Source: a virus
Length of the DNA stretch: 41,095 nt
Strand: one strand, 5' to 3'
Virus record (IMG/VR): IMGVR_UViG_3300035199_000786
Span: 1-41,095 of that record
The notes beneath the pieces were generated by a model. It was not told the origin of the DNA, made no database searches, and saw nothing but the letters and a program-made list of their open reading frames with translations. Below are positions 33,789-41,095 of the stretch, piece by piece; position 1 is the stretch's first letter; each line of letters starts with the position of its first letter. Position numbers and translations under genes: made by a program.

Positions 33789-34484
33789 ATGGCAAAGTTT
33801 GGCTGGGCATATATAGATTGCGGCGATTCCGGAAGTAACGATGGAGGCGCCTACGGACCGACTGGATCGGTTCAGTTTATGAGCGGCGCTGGTAATACCA
33901 GCGGCACTATCAACTTTATGTATCATAGCTCGTCTGTGAACTCAGGTGACTTTACAGCCAATACTCTGGTTTTGACTGGAACTTTGGTTGTCTCCGGTAC
34001 CATCTCGGCTAGCCATTATCACATTAAGGACATCGCGGAGATCGGCTCCACCGGCTCCACCTATTTTGGCGATAGCAATGGTGATGTACATGCCCGTACT
34101 GGAAGTTTATATGTCGGAAAAGTGGGCCTCAGTCCCACCTTCACAGTCGACTCTAATAATGATCAGGCGTATTCCACCGGAGTCCGCGGAATGTATACCG
34201 CGGTCACTGCGACGGGCATCACCTCTTCTAATGCGAGCTATATTTATGGTGTGACGCAGACTGGTGATGTGGAAATCAGGATTCATAGCGCTTCCGTTGC
34301 ACAAGCCGGCGCAGTCTATGTCATTAAAGATCAGGTGACTTCGAGAACGGGCGACATTACCCTGTATGGATCCGTCGGTGGCAGTGGCACTGAAACTATT
34401 GACGGTGAGATTTCCTATGTCTTGAGCGGCGACATGCCGGCAATTAGTTTGTATTCAAATGGTAGTAACTGGTTCGTCTTCTAA
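33789..34484 (+). CDS. fibre-like structural protein with repeat and tip module
   Basis: 231 residues. A GPTGSVQF motif near residue 25 is followed by strand repeats including TLVLTGTLVVSGTISASHYHIKD, the LTG..SG..SAS pattern common in phage fibres. The C-terminal 80 residues (TSSNASYIYGVTQ to GSNWFVF) form a module also seen at the ends of the next four proteins: (aromatic/T) - VIKDQ - TIDG - S.YSNGS.WFVF. It lies four bases after the previous gene. A fibre or head-decoration role is inferred from composition and the shared module. Confidence 0.65.
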   Translation: MAKFGWAYIDCGDSGSNDGGAYGPTGSVQFMSGAGNTSGTINFMYHSSSVNSGDFTANTLVLTGTLVVSGTISASHYHIKDIAEIGSTGSTYFGDSNGDVHARTGSLYVGKVGLSPTFTVDSNNDQAYSTGVRGMYTAVTATGITSSNASYIYGVTQTGDVEIRIHSASVAQAGAVYVIKDQVTSRTGDITLYGSVGGSGTETIDGEISYVLSGDMPAISLYSNGSNWFVF

Positions 34485-34506
34485 TTATAGAAAGAGGGAA
34501 CCGTGA

Positions 34507-35547
34507 ATGGCATACAATAACCTATCTGGAACAGTATATCTCCCGGATAACTTGATTACAAGGATCGATGTCCTTACTAATTCTATTGTATCGGGTAATC
34601 TTAGCTACTCCGATGGCGCCGACATTATTAATGTACCACGCGTGGCCACCCCCAATGCAAATAGTCTTGTTATCAACAATAACGGGAATGCAAATAACTT
34701 ACGATGTGACACAGAACTGACCTTTGACGGTACCACTTTGTCAATTGTCGGCAACCTAACTGCCAGCATCAATATATCGGCCTCTTCGTTTTATGGAGAC
34801 GGCAGCAACTTGACAGGGATCTCCGCCGGCGGTGGAGGCACCGGTGGCGGGATTTTCACAGAGATTAACGCAACCAAGGCGTACACCACCAGCAGTGTTC
34901 AAATAGGCTCTTCTGCTACTCCGGCCCATACGATGTCGGTCGAGGGAACCACGTTGTTGAGTGGCGCCGTTGATGTTGATGGTGCCATTGTGCCCGTTAC
35001 TGGCGATACCTACGATCTCGGAAGCTCCGATAACCCATGGCGAAACCTGTATATCTCCAGCAGTACCATTTACTTTGGCACAGACACGCTTAGTGTGGGA
35101 GCCGACAATAATCTTAAGTTTGGCTCAGGGAGCACCACGAAGGGGTTTGATGTCGGATTCATGAATTTTAAAAATAATGGCATCTTCATGGACGAAGGGA
35201 GGCTCTTCAAACTAAGAGCATATCAAACTCAAATATTTGGAGGAATAGGGTATGTTCGCGCTACTGTTTCAAACAATTATACAATCAAAGATGTAGATTA
35301 CCTTATTGGAGTAAAATCAAACCTTTTAGATAGTACCATTGTCTTAACCCTTCCTGCAGCATCTACATTGTTAAATGGTCAGACATTTATCATTAAAGAT
35401 GAGGGTGGCGAGCTGGACACCTATCCTTTGACAATTTCGTGCGGTGGAACCGACACAATCGATGATCAAAATTCAATAATTTTAGAATCACCCTATGCTT
35501 CTATTTCGATTTATTGTGATGGGACCGGAAAGTACTACGCCTTCTAG
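34507..35547 (+). CDS. fibre-like structural protein, MAYN family
   Basis: 346 residues. It begins MAYNNLSGTVYLPDN, an N-terminal motif shared with three downstream proteins, likely a common attachment segment. ASINISASSFYGDGSNLTGI (about 86-105) is a classic phage fibre repeat. The C-terminal module (about 258-346) reads TLPAASTLLNGQTFIIKDEG, then TIDDQNSIIL, then SISIYCDGTGKYYAF. The middle contains a PVTGDTYDLGSSDNPWRNLYISSSTIYFG unit typical of side-fibre proteins. A trimeric fibre is likely; which virion part it decorates is unknown. Confidence 0.7.
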   Translation: MAYNNLSGTVYLPDNLITRIDVLTNSIVSGNLSYSDGADIINVPRVATPNANSLVINNNGNANNLRCDTELTFDGTTLSIVGNLTASINISASSFYGDGSNLTGISAGGGGTGGGIFTEINATKAYTTSSVQIGSSATPAHTMSVEGTTLLSGAVDVDGAIVPVTGDTYDLGSSDNPWRNLYISSSTIYFGTDTLSVGADNNLKFGSGSTTKGFDVGFMNFKNNGIFMDEGRLFKLRAYQTQIFGGIGYVRATVSNNYTIKDVDYLIGVKSNLLDSTIVLTLPAASTLLNGQTFIIKDEGGELDTYPLTISCGGTDTIDDQNSIILESPYASISIYCDGTGKYYAF

Positions 35548-35569
35548 TCTCTCCAAGCTTTCTGTTAGA

Positions 35570-35580
35570 CTACTTATAAG
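35570..35580 (+). promoter_or_regulatory. candidate phage late promoter element CTACTTATAAG
   Basis: The motif CTACTTATAAG lies in the 126-base gap between 35547 and 35674. It would start a transcript carrying a long leader with a stable hairpin (35580-35637). It shares CTACTTAT with the sites at 38175 and 39974. Confidence 0.4.
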
Positions 35581-35637
35581 TGGACGGGCACTTTGTATTA
35601 TAACTTTTCGGAGGATTGGTGCGTCTTGCCTGTCCGC
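35580..35637 (+). other. 5'-leader hairpin with Shine-Dalgarno in loop
   Basis: Bases 35580-35590 (GTGGACGGGCA) pair with 35627-35637 (TGCCTGTCCGC) through 11 base pairs, two of them G-U. The 36-base loop contains CGGAGGA. There is no U-tract, so it is not an intrinsic terminator. It lies directly after a candidate promoter and before the gene at 35674. It could protect the mRNA end or regulate translation; no known riboswitch is recognised. Confidence 0.5.
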
Positions 35638-35673
35638 CAAATATAAAACTTATAATATGGAGGGTTTTTAAAT

Positions 35674-36915
35674 ATGGCTTATAAATATCAATTAGGTACT
35701 GCTATCCTTAGTGGTGCCCTTTCTCCCGGTACTAACAATTCTTTTGATCTCGGCAAAGCCTACGTCAGCGACACCGACCCCGGTGCTGCATGGAATGATT
35801 TGTACCTCAGCGGTACGGCTTATGTCGTTACTCTGGGTACGTCTGGCGATCCGGTCGACACCGCAAACCTTGTGGCGCTCACCGCCACCGGTACTTCAAC
35901 TTTGACTACTGTGAAGGCAGGCACACTCTCTGGTTCTTCTACCTTAGATGTGGATGGTAACGCTAGCCTTAACGCCAACTTGGATGTTAAAGGTACTATC
36001 GTTAACTTCCCGAATGTTGCGGCCGCAGGGATGGATCCTGCTGACCTAATCGTGTCTCTTGATTCTACATCCAAGGACATGCAGCTTCGTACTCGTACGA
36101 GCTTTGTTACCGATCTGGCTGGTACTGTTACCACCACGGGGCTTAAGGACGTCACAGGCGTTCTGGCTATTGACATCGACAGCCTCGATGGCGCGCAAGC
36201 GATTGCCACTGGCGATACTATCATGTTCAATGATGATGGCGATAACGGTCTTCAGAAGGAAACCGTTGACGATCTGTTCGCTCTTGGACCCGCGCTTACT
36301 GCCGAAACAGCCATGACCGTGGCTGACGATTATATCACTTTCCTTGATGGCGGCGCCTCTGGTGCTTGCAAGAAAGAATCGTGGTCTGATCTTATGGGAT
36401 TAACGGCAGCTAGCGGTATTGCGGCTAGCGCTGGTACTCTTGTGCTTAGCGGTTCTACTCTAGCTGCTGCTACTGTCGATGGCGCCACCGATTCCTTGTC
36501 GTTCTTCGACTATTCGGCTGGCGGCGCAGCCAAGGTTGAAACCATTGCTGACTTTGTGGATGCCATGGCTGGTTCTGGCCTTACCGCAGTCGCTGGTGTT
36601 CTGTCTTCTGACGCGTCCCCGACGCCGACTGATCACGGAAACAACAACGCGACACTTGTACAGGGCTTTAACTTTAGTTCGGTAGTCTTTGGCACCTCTG
36701 CCAAAACTTGGACGCTTCCAGCGTCCCCGGACCTCGGTGACACTGTTACCGTTAAGGCTCCATCTAACGCGTCGGATTTCGCGCTCACGATTGCAGGTGC
36801 TGGTGGTTATACCATTGATGGTGAAGCTTCAATTATCATTGATTCGGATTATGGTGCTGTTGCATTAGTTGCTGCTAGTGGTTCTACCACTGGTGTTGAC
36901 TGGTACATCAAGTAA
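35674..36915 (+). CDS. probably abundant fibre or decoration protein, MAYN family
   Basis: 413 residues, opening MAYKYQLGTAILSGA. It contains three tandem units of about 25 residues (starting near 180, 218 and 272) of the form D-x-I-x-F-x-D-x-x-x-x-G-x-x-K-x-E-x-x-x-D-L, separated by LxxSGSxL stretches. The C-terminal module (about 335-413) has TLPASPDLGDTVTVKAPSNA, then YTIDGEASIII and DWYIK. It uses GGT, GCT, CGT, CTT and ACT/ACC codons much more than its neighbours, and it has its own candidate promoter, structured leader, GGAGGG site (35659-35664) and strong terminator. Together these suggest the most highly expressed structural gene in the window. Confidence 0.7.
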   Translation: MAYKYQLGTAILSGALSPGTNNSFDLGKAYVSDTDPGAAWNDLYLSGTAYVVTLGTSGDPVDTANLVALTATGTSTLTTVKAGTLSGSSTLDVDGNASLNANLDVKGTIVNFPNVAAAGMDPADLIVSLDSTSKDMQLRTRTSFVTDLAGTVTTTGLKDVTGVLAIDIDSLDGAQAIATGDTIMFNDDGDNGLQKETVDDLFALGPALTAETAMTVADDYITFLDGGASGACKKESWSDLMGLTAASGIAASAGTLVLSGSTLAAATVDGATDSLSFFDYSAGGAAKVETIADFVDAMAGSGLTAVAGVLSSDASPTPTDHGNNNATLVQGFNFSSVVFGTSAKTWTLPASPDLGDTVTVKAPSNASDFALTIAGAGGYTIDGEASIIIDSDYGAVALVAASGSTTGVDWYIK

Positions 36916-36954
36916 TCTATTGCTATATCTTTTGAAAGCTTTGCTTTCATTTGT

Positions 36955-36986
36955 GGATGCCCCCCTGGTGGGGGCATCCTTTTTAT
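36955..36986 (+). terminator. strong Rho-independent terminator
   Basis: GGATGCCCCC (36955-36964) and GGGGGCATCC (36970-36979) form a perfect 10-base-pair stem with a five-base loop, followed by TTTTTATTT. It is 40 bases after the stop of 35674-36915. A smaller hairpin, GAAAGC-TTT-GCTTTC, sits just upstream (36934-36948). It is the only convincing intrinsic terminator seen. Confidence 0.92.
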
Positions 36987-37009
36987 TTATGAGTTTGCCG
37001 ATGAATAAT

Positions 37010-37020
37010 CTATTTACTGG
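37010..37020 (+). promoter_or_regulatory. candidate phage late promoter element CTATTTACTGG
   Basis: The motif lies between the strong terminator and the ATG at 37036, 15 bases before the start. A gene directly after a terminator needs its own promoter, so this copy is one of the better supported. Confidence 0.42.
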
Positions 37021-37035
37021 TGAAGGGGAAACAAT

Positions 37036-38163
37036 ATGGCCTATAATGTTTTAAAAGGCACCGTAGAAGGTTCGGTAGATCAGCATGCAGATCAGGACAT
37101 CGAAGGGGTAAAGGTATTTAAAAATACCATAAGCGCTAGCGTATTCTACGATACCGACGCACAAAGCCCTTGCGCTACCTTAAAGGATGTAGCAGTAAAC
37201 AACATTGAGAATGCCACCAAACATGGAGTTGTGACGTTTAAAGAAGCCGGCGGCCTTCGCGTCGAGCCATCTCTTACCTTTCGAGATAATACGTTGCATG
37301 TTCGAAATATTGAAGCATCGCTCTTTAAAGGCTCAGCAGAAAAGATGATTAATTTGCCAGGCGAGCAGATCTGCGGCACCATAGATGCCAAGCACATAGG
37401 CCATGCAGCCGGCCTTCACGTCGTCCGTGGCCAATTACAAGTTAAATGTGGCCCAGGCATAACCCTCGAAGAGAATAATGTCAGCGTGGCGCTTTCTTCG
37501 GCTGGCGGCCTCGGAATGAAAGAAGGCGCTCTTGTAATCGATCCTAATAAGGCACAAAGTATTAATACCGATGGCCAAAACCTAAGCGACAACGACTTGC
37601 TGCTCATTGCGGACACGTCACACAACACGATACGGAACACCACTTTAAAAAATCTTTATGAAAAATATGTAAAAGTGAAGATGCCAGAGGCTTCGGGCGC
37701 CCTTAACCATGTTCAACTAAAAGGCCGCTCAGGTTTTGCGTCTTCTCCAAAATTAGTGTATGATGATAGTAAAAATACCTTAAATGTAGAAGGTAAAATT
37801 TCTACAACAAATATAGATATTGATAATCTCTTGAGATGCCGCGGCAGCATATCCGCCAATATTAAAACTATTGTGGGGGAGTACTACGAAGTCGAAGACA
37901 CAGACTATACCATTTTGTGCGATTCAATCAAGACGCCGATCACCGTGATGCTCCCGCCGGCATGCAACCACGTGGGCAGAATTCTGAACATTAAGAAGAC
38001 TAACCAAAATAAATATAGTTTAAGATCTTTTCCTGTGGCTATAAAGGTCTCCGAAGGCCTTATAGATATAGGTACCGATATTACTATGAAAATGAATTAC
38101 TCCTCGCGAACTATTCAATCAGATGGTAAAAATTGGTGGGTAATAGGTTCAAAGGGAACTTAA
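37036..38163 (+). CDS. fibre-like structural protein, MAYN family
   Basis: 375 residues, opening MAYNVLKGTVEGSVDQHADQ. The middle has short strand repeats (TISASVFYDTDAQ; LHVRNIEASLFKGSAEKMINLPG), and a DNDLLLIADTSHNTIRNTTLKNLYEKY segment similar to the DxxxFxD...KxExxxDL units of the protein at 35674. The C-terminal module (about 285-375) runs YEVEDTDYTILCDSIKTPIT, then LPPACNHVGRILNIKK, then a terminal WWVIGSKGT. It is less Gly/Thr-rich and more charged than its relatives. A fibre role is inferred. Confidence 0.68.
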   Translation: MAYNVLKGTVEGSVDQHADQDIEGVKVFKNTISASVFYDTDAQSPCATLKDVAVNNIENATKHGVVTFKEAGGLRVEPSLTFRDNTLHVRNIEASLFKGSAEKMINLPGEQICGTIDAKHIGHAAGLHVVRGQLQVKCGPGITLEENNVSVALSSAGGLGMKEGALVIDPNKAQSINTDGQNLSDNDLLLIADTSHNTIRNTTLKNLYEKYVKVKMPEASGALNHVQLKGRSGFASSPKLVYDDSKNTLNVEGKISTTNIDIDNLLRCRGSISANIKTIVGEYYEVEDTDYTILCDSIKTPITVMLPPACNHVGRILNIKKTNQNKYSLRSFPVAIKVSEGLIDIGTDITMKMNYSSRTIQSDGKNWWVIGSKGT

Positions 38164-38174
38164 AGAGTACAAAA

Positions 38175-38185
38175 CTACTTATGAT
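38175..38185 (+). promoter_or_regulatory. candidate phage late promoter element CTACTTATGAT
   Basis: The motif lies in the 36-base gap before the ATG at 38200 and just ahead of AAAGGAAA (38187-38194). It matches the sites at 35570 and 39974. Confidence 0.38.
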
Positions 38186-38199
38186 AAAGGAAACAGAAA

Positions 38200-39924
38200 A
38201 TGGCATACAACACTTCTAAAGGCTCTCGCGAACTAGGAGATATTGAGTACGAGGGGGATCCCTCTGATACCCAGATTGATTTTGAAGCAGATTTTATCGC
38301 TCTCAAGACGGGCGGCGTTCATAGATTTATAGTATCTGGTTCGGCCATTACATCTTCATTAGCTTTTTCAGCCTCTTCTGACTTATATGCGGGCGCTTTC
38401 CATGGTGACGGTACCGCGCTTACGGGCGTAGGAACTATGACTTCCATAGGCTTAAAAGGCGATGGGGGCCCAACACAGACGATTGCTGACGAAAATATAA
38501 TCTATGTTTCAGGTGGCACAGGAATTACAACAACAGCAGCTGCAACTGATACGGTATCAGTCGCGCTCGATAACACCGCGGTCAGCGCAGGATCATATAC
38601 ATATTCGGCAATCACTGTTGACGCGCAAGGTCGTTTGACCGCTGCAAGTACCGGTACGGGCCCATCCGTAACCACCTATAACAATGCGGTTGATAATTAT
38701 CTCTTGACCTCTGCCGGCGCTGCTTCTATTAATGGAGAAGCCAATCTGACATTTGATGGCACTGATTTGGTGGTGGTGGGGAATGCGTCTGCATCGCTGG
38801 GCATCACCGGCTCTGCCTTATACACAGCCACAACCACCATTGACACCACCCACGTGTCAAGTTCTCTTAATATTTCTGGCGCCGCTTTTTACGGAGATGG
38901 TGCAAACCTGTCCAATCTCCCAGACCCAGCTATTGTGACATACGGCAATGCAGCGCAATATAGAGTTTTAATTGGAAGCACCGCCACCGACGCCGTGAAT
39001 GGCGCCACCAACTTGAGTTTTAATACGTCCACGAATAAATTGGATCTGCTCGGCGATATGTCAGCCTCAGTGAACATTTCCGCCTCTTCTTTCTATGGTG
39101 ACGCCACCAACATGACGGGACTCCCAGTTGCTCCCATTAGCAATTATAATAATGCAGCGGTTAATCGGGTAATTACCTCGGTCGACGCGAGCACGGTCCA
39201 AGGAGAAGCCAATCTTACTTTTAATGGTAATGCCATGGTGCTGGCCGGTACCTTAACAGCAACCAGCGCCAGCAATCCTGTCGCCCAATTTGTACATCCT
39301 GGTGATAATGCCGTTGGCGCCGTCCTGGAGTTAATAAACAGTAGAGACGGAAATCCCGGACAAGCAGATGATTTTTGTGGAGGCGTGGCGTTTAAATCTA
39401 AAGATTCTACATCCGCCGCGACACAATACAGCAAGATAAGTACCAAAATAGGATCCCCCACCAACACTAGCGAGGCCGGTTATATGCTATTCGAAGTAAC
39501 AACGGGGGGCACTTCTGGCACTACCTACTTAAGATTGGACGGAGCTACTAACGCCGCGACCTCATCCGTAAACACCAAAATTGAAGGTGTGACTCATTTG
39601 AGCGGCGCGGTCCGCTCTATGTATGCCTATAAAACGTCCGACTATACCCTAACATCGGCCGATCATATTGTGGTCTTCAATGCCTCATCAGCGACTACCG
39701 GCACGCTGCCCACCATAGATCCATCTGTAGACGGCATTACTTGTACAGTGAAGAGTATCGGCACCAGCAATGTTAAGATAACTGGCGCCGCTGGCTTGGA
39801 CCAATTTATCGACGCTCAGCAATCTTTCATAATTGAACAAGGCGATGCAGTTACTCTTCTGGGGTATGCGGGCAACTATGGCTTTGAATGGTCAGTCATA
39901 AACTTTTATAACATGGTACCTTAA
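38200..39924 (+). CDS. long fibre-like structural protein, MAYN family
   Basis: 574 residues, opening MAYNTSKGSRELGDIEYEG. It has at least three fibre repeats of the form N-L-x-F-(D/N)-G-x-x-L-x-V-x-G-x-x-x-A-S-x-x-I-(S/T), each followed by SxxYGDGxNLxxLP (near 195-245, 265-310, 325-355). TGITTTAAATDTVSVAL and FSASSDLYAGAFHGDGTALT are also typical of phage side fibres. The C-terminal module (about 475-574) has TLTSADHIVVFNASSA, then TLPTIDPSVDGITCTVKSIG, then FEWSVINFY. It is the longest in the family and a good candidate for a projecting fibre. Confidence 0.7.
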   Translation: MAYNTSKGSRELGDIEYEGDPSDTQIDFEADFIALKTGGVHRFIVSGSAITSSLAFSASSDLYAGAFHGDGTALTGVGTMTSIGLKGDGGPTQTIADENIIYVSGGTGITTTAAATDTVSVALDNTAVSAGSYTYSAITVDAQGRLTAASTGTGPSVTTYNNAVDNYLLTSAGAASINGEANLTFDGTDLVVVGNASASLGITGSALYTATTTIDTTHVSSSLNISGAAFYGDGANLSNLPDPAIVTYGNAAQYRVLIGSTATDAVNGATNLSFNTSTNKLDLLGDMSASVNISASSFYGDATNMTGLPVAPISNYNNAAVNRVITSVDASTVQGEANLTFNGNAMVLAGTLTATSASNPVAQFVHPGDNAVGAVLELINSRDGNPGQADDFCGGVAFKSKDSTSAATQYSKISTKIGSPTNTSEAGYMLFEVTTGGTSGTTYLRLDGATNAATSSVNTKIEGVTHLSGAVRSMYAYKTSDYTLTSADHIVVFNASSATTGTLPTIDPSVDGITCTVKSIGTSNVKITGAAGLDQFIDAQQSFIIEQGDAVTLLGYAGNYGFEWSVINFYNMVP

Positions 39925-39973
39925 AAGCGATAGTCTCCTCCTTATTAAAAATGGGTTTTGGAGCATATTAGCA

Positions 39974-39984
39974 CTACTTATTTG
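39974..39984 (+). promoter_or_regulatory. candidate phage late promoter element CTACTTATTTG
   Basis: The motif lies in the 89-base gap before the scaffold gene, 40 bases before its ATG and upstream of TAGGAG (40001-40006). No clear terminator is seen in this gap. Confidence 0.4.
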
Positions 39985-40013
39985 TGAACTATTGTCATAT
40001 TAGGAGTTAATTT

Positions 40014-41095
40014 ATGTCTAACTTGCTCAGCGAGGCTATTGTCGACGCCAAAGCCTTGCGCGATGCAGCGTTAAAAAGTGCCGAGACCGCCGTTATCGAA
40101 AAATATTCAAATGAGGTAAAAAGAACCCTCGACCAACTGCTTGAACAAGACGATCTAGATCTTGAGATGGGAGGCGAGATGGAAACTCCCGACTTAGAAG
40201 CGCCTGCCATCGATCCGACAATGGAAATGGAGCCATCTGCCGATATAGAGGGCCCCGTAGAGCCCATCGACGAAGAGGACAACATCCCGCTATCAGCAAC
40301 AGACGATTTTAGTAACCTCGAGGGAGAAAACTTGAAAGACTTTCCCACAACTGGCGAACCAGTTGAACTAACCCTGGATCTTGGCGCTCTTCAAGAAGCC
40401 ATCGAAAAACTCCAAGACGCAGAAGAAGTTGAAATAAACGAAGACGAGATTGCAGCAGCTTTGGGTGATACCATAGCCGAAGAGGAAGATTTAGAAAGCG
40501 AAGTAGAAGATCTGGAAGAGGGTGTGCCCGATCCTGGCTCATTTGCCGGCGAAGAAGCCGAAGAGGAAGAAGGCTCAGGCGACGATAGCGCCGCAGCGCT
40601 CGCATCGTCTGCCGCGGCAGAAGAAGCCGACGTAGATGCGATGAAAGGCCTCGCCGAAGAAGATACTCTAGACGAATTGGTTGACGCAATCGCCGAAAAA
40701 CTTACCGTAGACATGGGTGCTACCTTATCCGGCTGGGCCGGCCGCTCTTCCGAGAGCCAAAAGTGGGAAATGGAAAAAGCATTAGCCCACCGACGCAGCA
40801 CCGACGTCGAAGAAGAATTAAAGAATTTGAAGAAAGCTCACGAGGAATTGGTTTTTGAAAATAACCAAATCAGTGAGCGCAATAATCAATACAAGCAAGT
40901 AGTAGAAGAGCTTAAAGAAAATTTACAAGATGTGAATCTCTCGAATGCTCGCTTGCTATATACGAACCGTGCTTTAAGAAATTCCTCCTTAAATGAGCGA
41001 CAAAAAGATAAAATTGTCGAAGCAATTTCCCGCGCCGGTTCAGTTACGGAAGCAAGAATGATCCACGAGACCCTTCAAAGCACAGTGGAGGCCGC
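40014..41095 (+). CDS. g22: prohead core scaffold protein (T4 gp22-like), 3'-partial
   Basis: The frame is open from ATG 40014 (TAGGAG at 40001-40006) to the window edge, giving 360 residues. The N-terminus MSNLLSEAIVDAKALRDAAL is a helix typical of marine T4-like scaffolds. A long, extremely acidic stretch (about 45-230) is followed by a coiled coil (260-310). The segment NARLLYTNRALRNSSLNERQ, then KIVEAISRAGSVTEARMI, strongly resembles known scaffold C-termini. gp22 forms the prohead core around which capsid protein assembles, and it is destroyed by gp21. In T4 the major capsid gene 23 follows, so it is expected just beyond the window. Confidence 0.85.
   Translation, partial: MSNLLSEAIVDAKALRDAALKSAETAVIEKYSNEVKRTLDQLLEQDDLDLEMGGEMETPDLEAPAIDPTMEMEPSADIEGPVEPIDEEDNIPLSATDDFSNLEGENLKDFPTTGEPVELTLDLGALQEAIEKLQDAEEVEINEDEIAAALGDTIAEEEDLESEVEDLEEGVPDPGSFAGEEAEEEEGSGDDSAAALASSAAAEEADVDAMKGLAEEDTLDELVDAIAEKLTVDMGATLSGWAGRSSESQKWEMEKALAHRRSTDVEEELKNLKKAHEELVFENNQISERNNQYKQVVEELKENLQDVNLSNARLLYTNRALRNSSLNERQKDKIVEAISRAGSVTEARMIHETLQSTVEA

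Noticed and set aside
39925-40013. Possible terminator between the last fibre gene and the scaffold gene
   Set aside because: CTCC...GGAG and AAAA...TTTT pairings are weak and no stable stem followed by a U-tract forms.
1-41095. tRNA genes, CRISPR arrays, transposons, integrase or lysogeny genes
   Set aside because: None recognised on either strand; this is consistent with a lytic phage but the window is only part of the genome.

Overview
The window looks like about 41 kb of a tailed bacteriophage genome of the T4-like contractile-tail (myovirus) type. Every supported gene lies on the + strand, the genes are tightly packed with many ATGA/TAATG overlaps, and no gap exceeds about 170 bases. 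The anchors are a large terminase (26761-28344), a T4 gp20-type portal (28353-30335), a T4 gp21-type prohead protease (32049-32657) and the start of a gp22-type scaffold (from 40014), in T4 head-gene order. The host cannot be read directly. The bS21 gene and the style of the structural proteins resemble marine or aquatic phages, but this is inference. I saw no tRNA, CRISPR array or insertion sequence.

Layout: (1) 1-11164 holds virion structural genes, probably tail, baseplate or fibre. They include two paralogous pairs (6574/7746 and 8764/9872). (2) 11164-17326 holds DNA metabolism: a RuvC-like resolvase, a DnaG/gp61-like primase behind a near-consensus sigma70 promoter, and an Mre11-Rad50 (gp47-gp46) homologue fused into one 1049-residue chain. 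(3) 12719-14007, 17338-24114 and 26022-26756 hold small, otherwise unrelated proteins that share only their N-termini. There are three leader types: A, like MKITKSQLKQIIKEEI; B, like MKQLFENWNKFLNE; C, like RKNKKxIDPRYF(L/M)xE. An FtsZ/tubulin-like GTPase sits among them. (4) 24114-25105 is a probable lysis cassette: holin-like, Rz-like and an unusual signal-peptide/C-terminal-TM protein. (5) 26761-33088 is the packaging and head-assembly module. (6) 33096-39924 holds a bS21-like ribosomal protein and six probable fibre or decoration genes, inserted between protease and scaffold. (7) From 40014 the scaffold gene runs off the window.

The main proposal is that leaders A-C are capsid-targeting sequences. 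T4 packages internal proteins (Alt, IPI-III) through an N-terminal peptide that gp21 removes after (L/I)-x-E. All three leader types here are short and basic or amphipathic, and end in I-K-E, L-N-E or L-H-E. They sit on at least 15 genes with different cargos and are near-identical at DNA level. One gene is only a leader (21483-21566), and one tagged gene is bracketed by a 26-base direct repeat. This suggests a modular, recombining set of proteins loaded into the head and delivered to the host. The cargos include a ParB/sulfiredoxin-fold protein, a Lys-rich protein, PGDYG-like domains and Gly/Ala-rich hydrophobic proteins.

A recurring CTAYTTA motif upstream of structural genes is a candidate late promoter element. 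One strong intrinsic terminator follows the apparently most translation-optimised structural gene (35674-36915).
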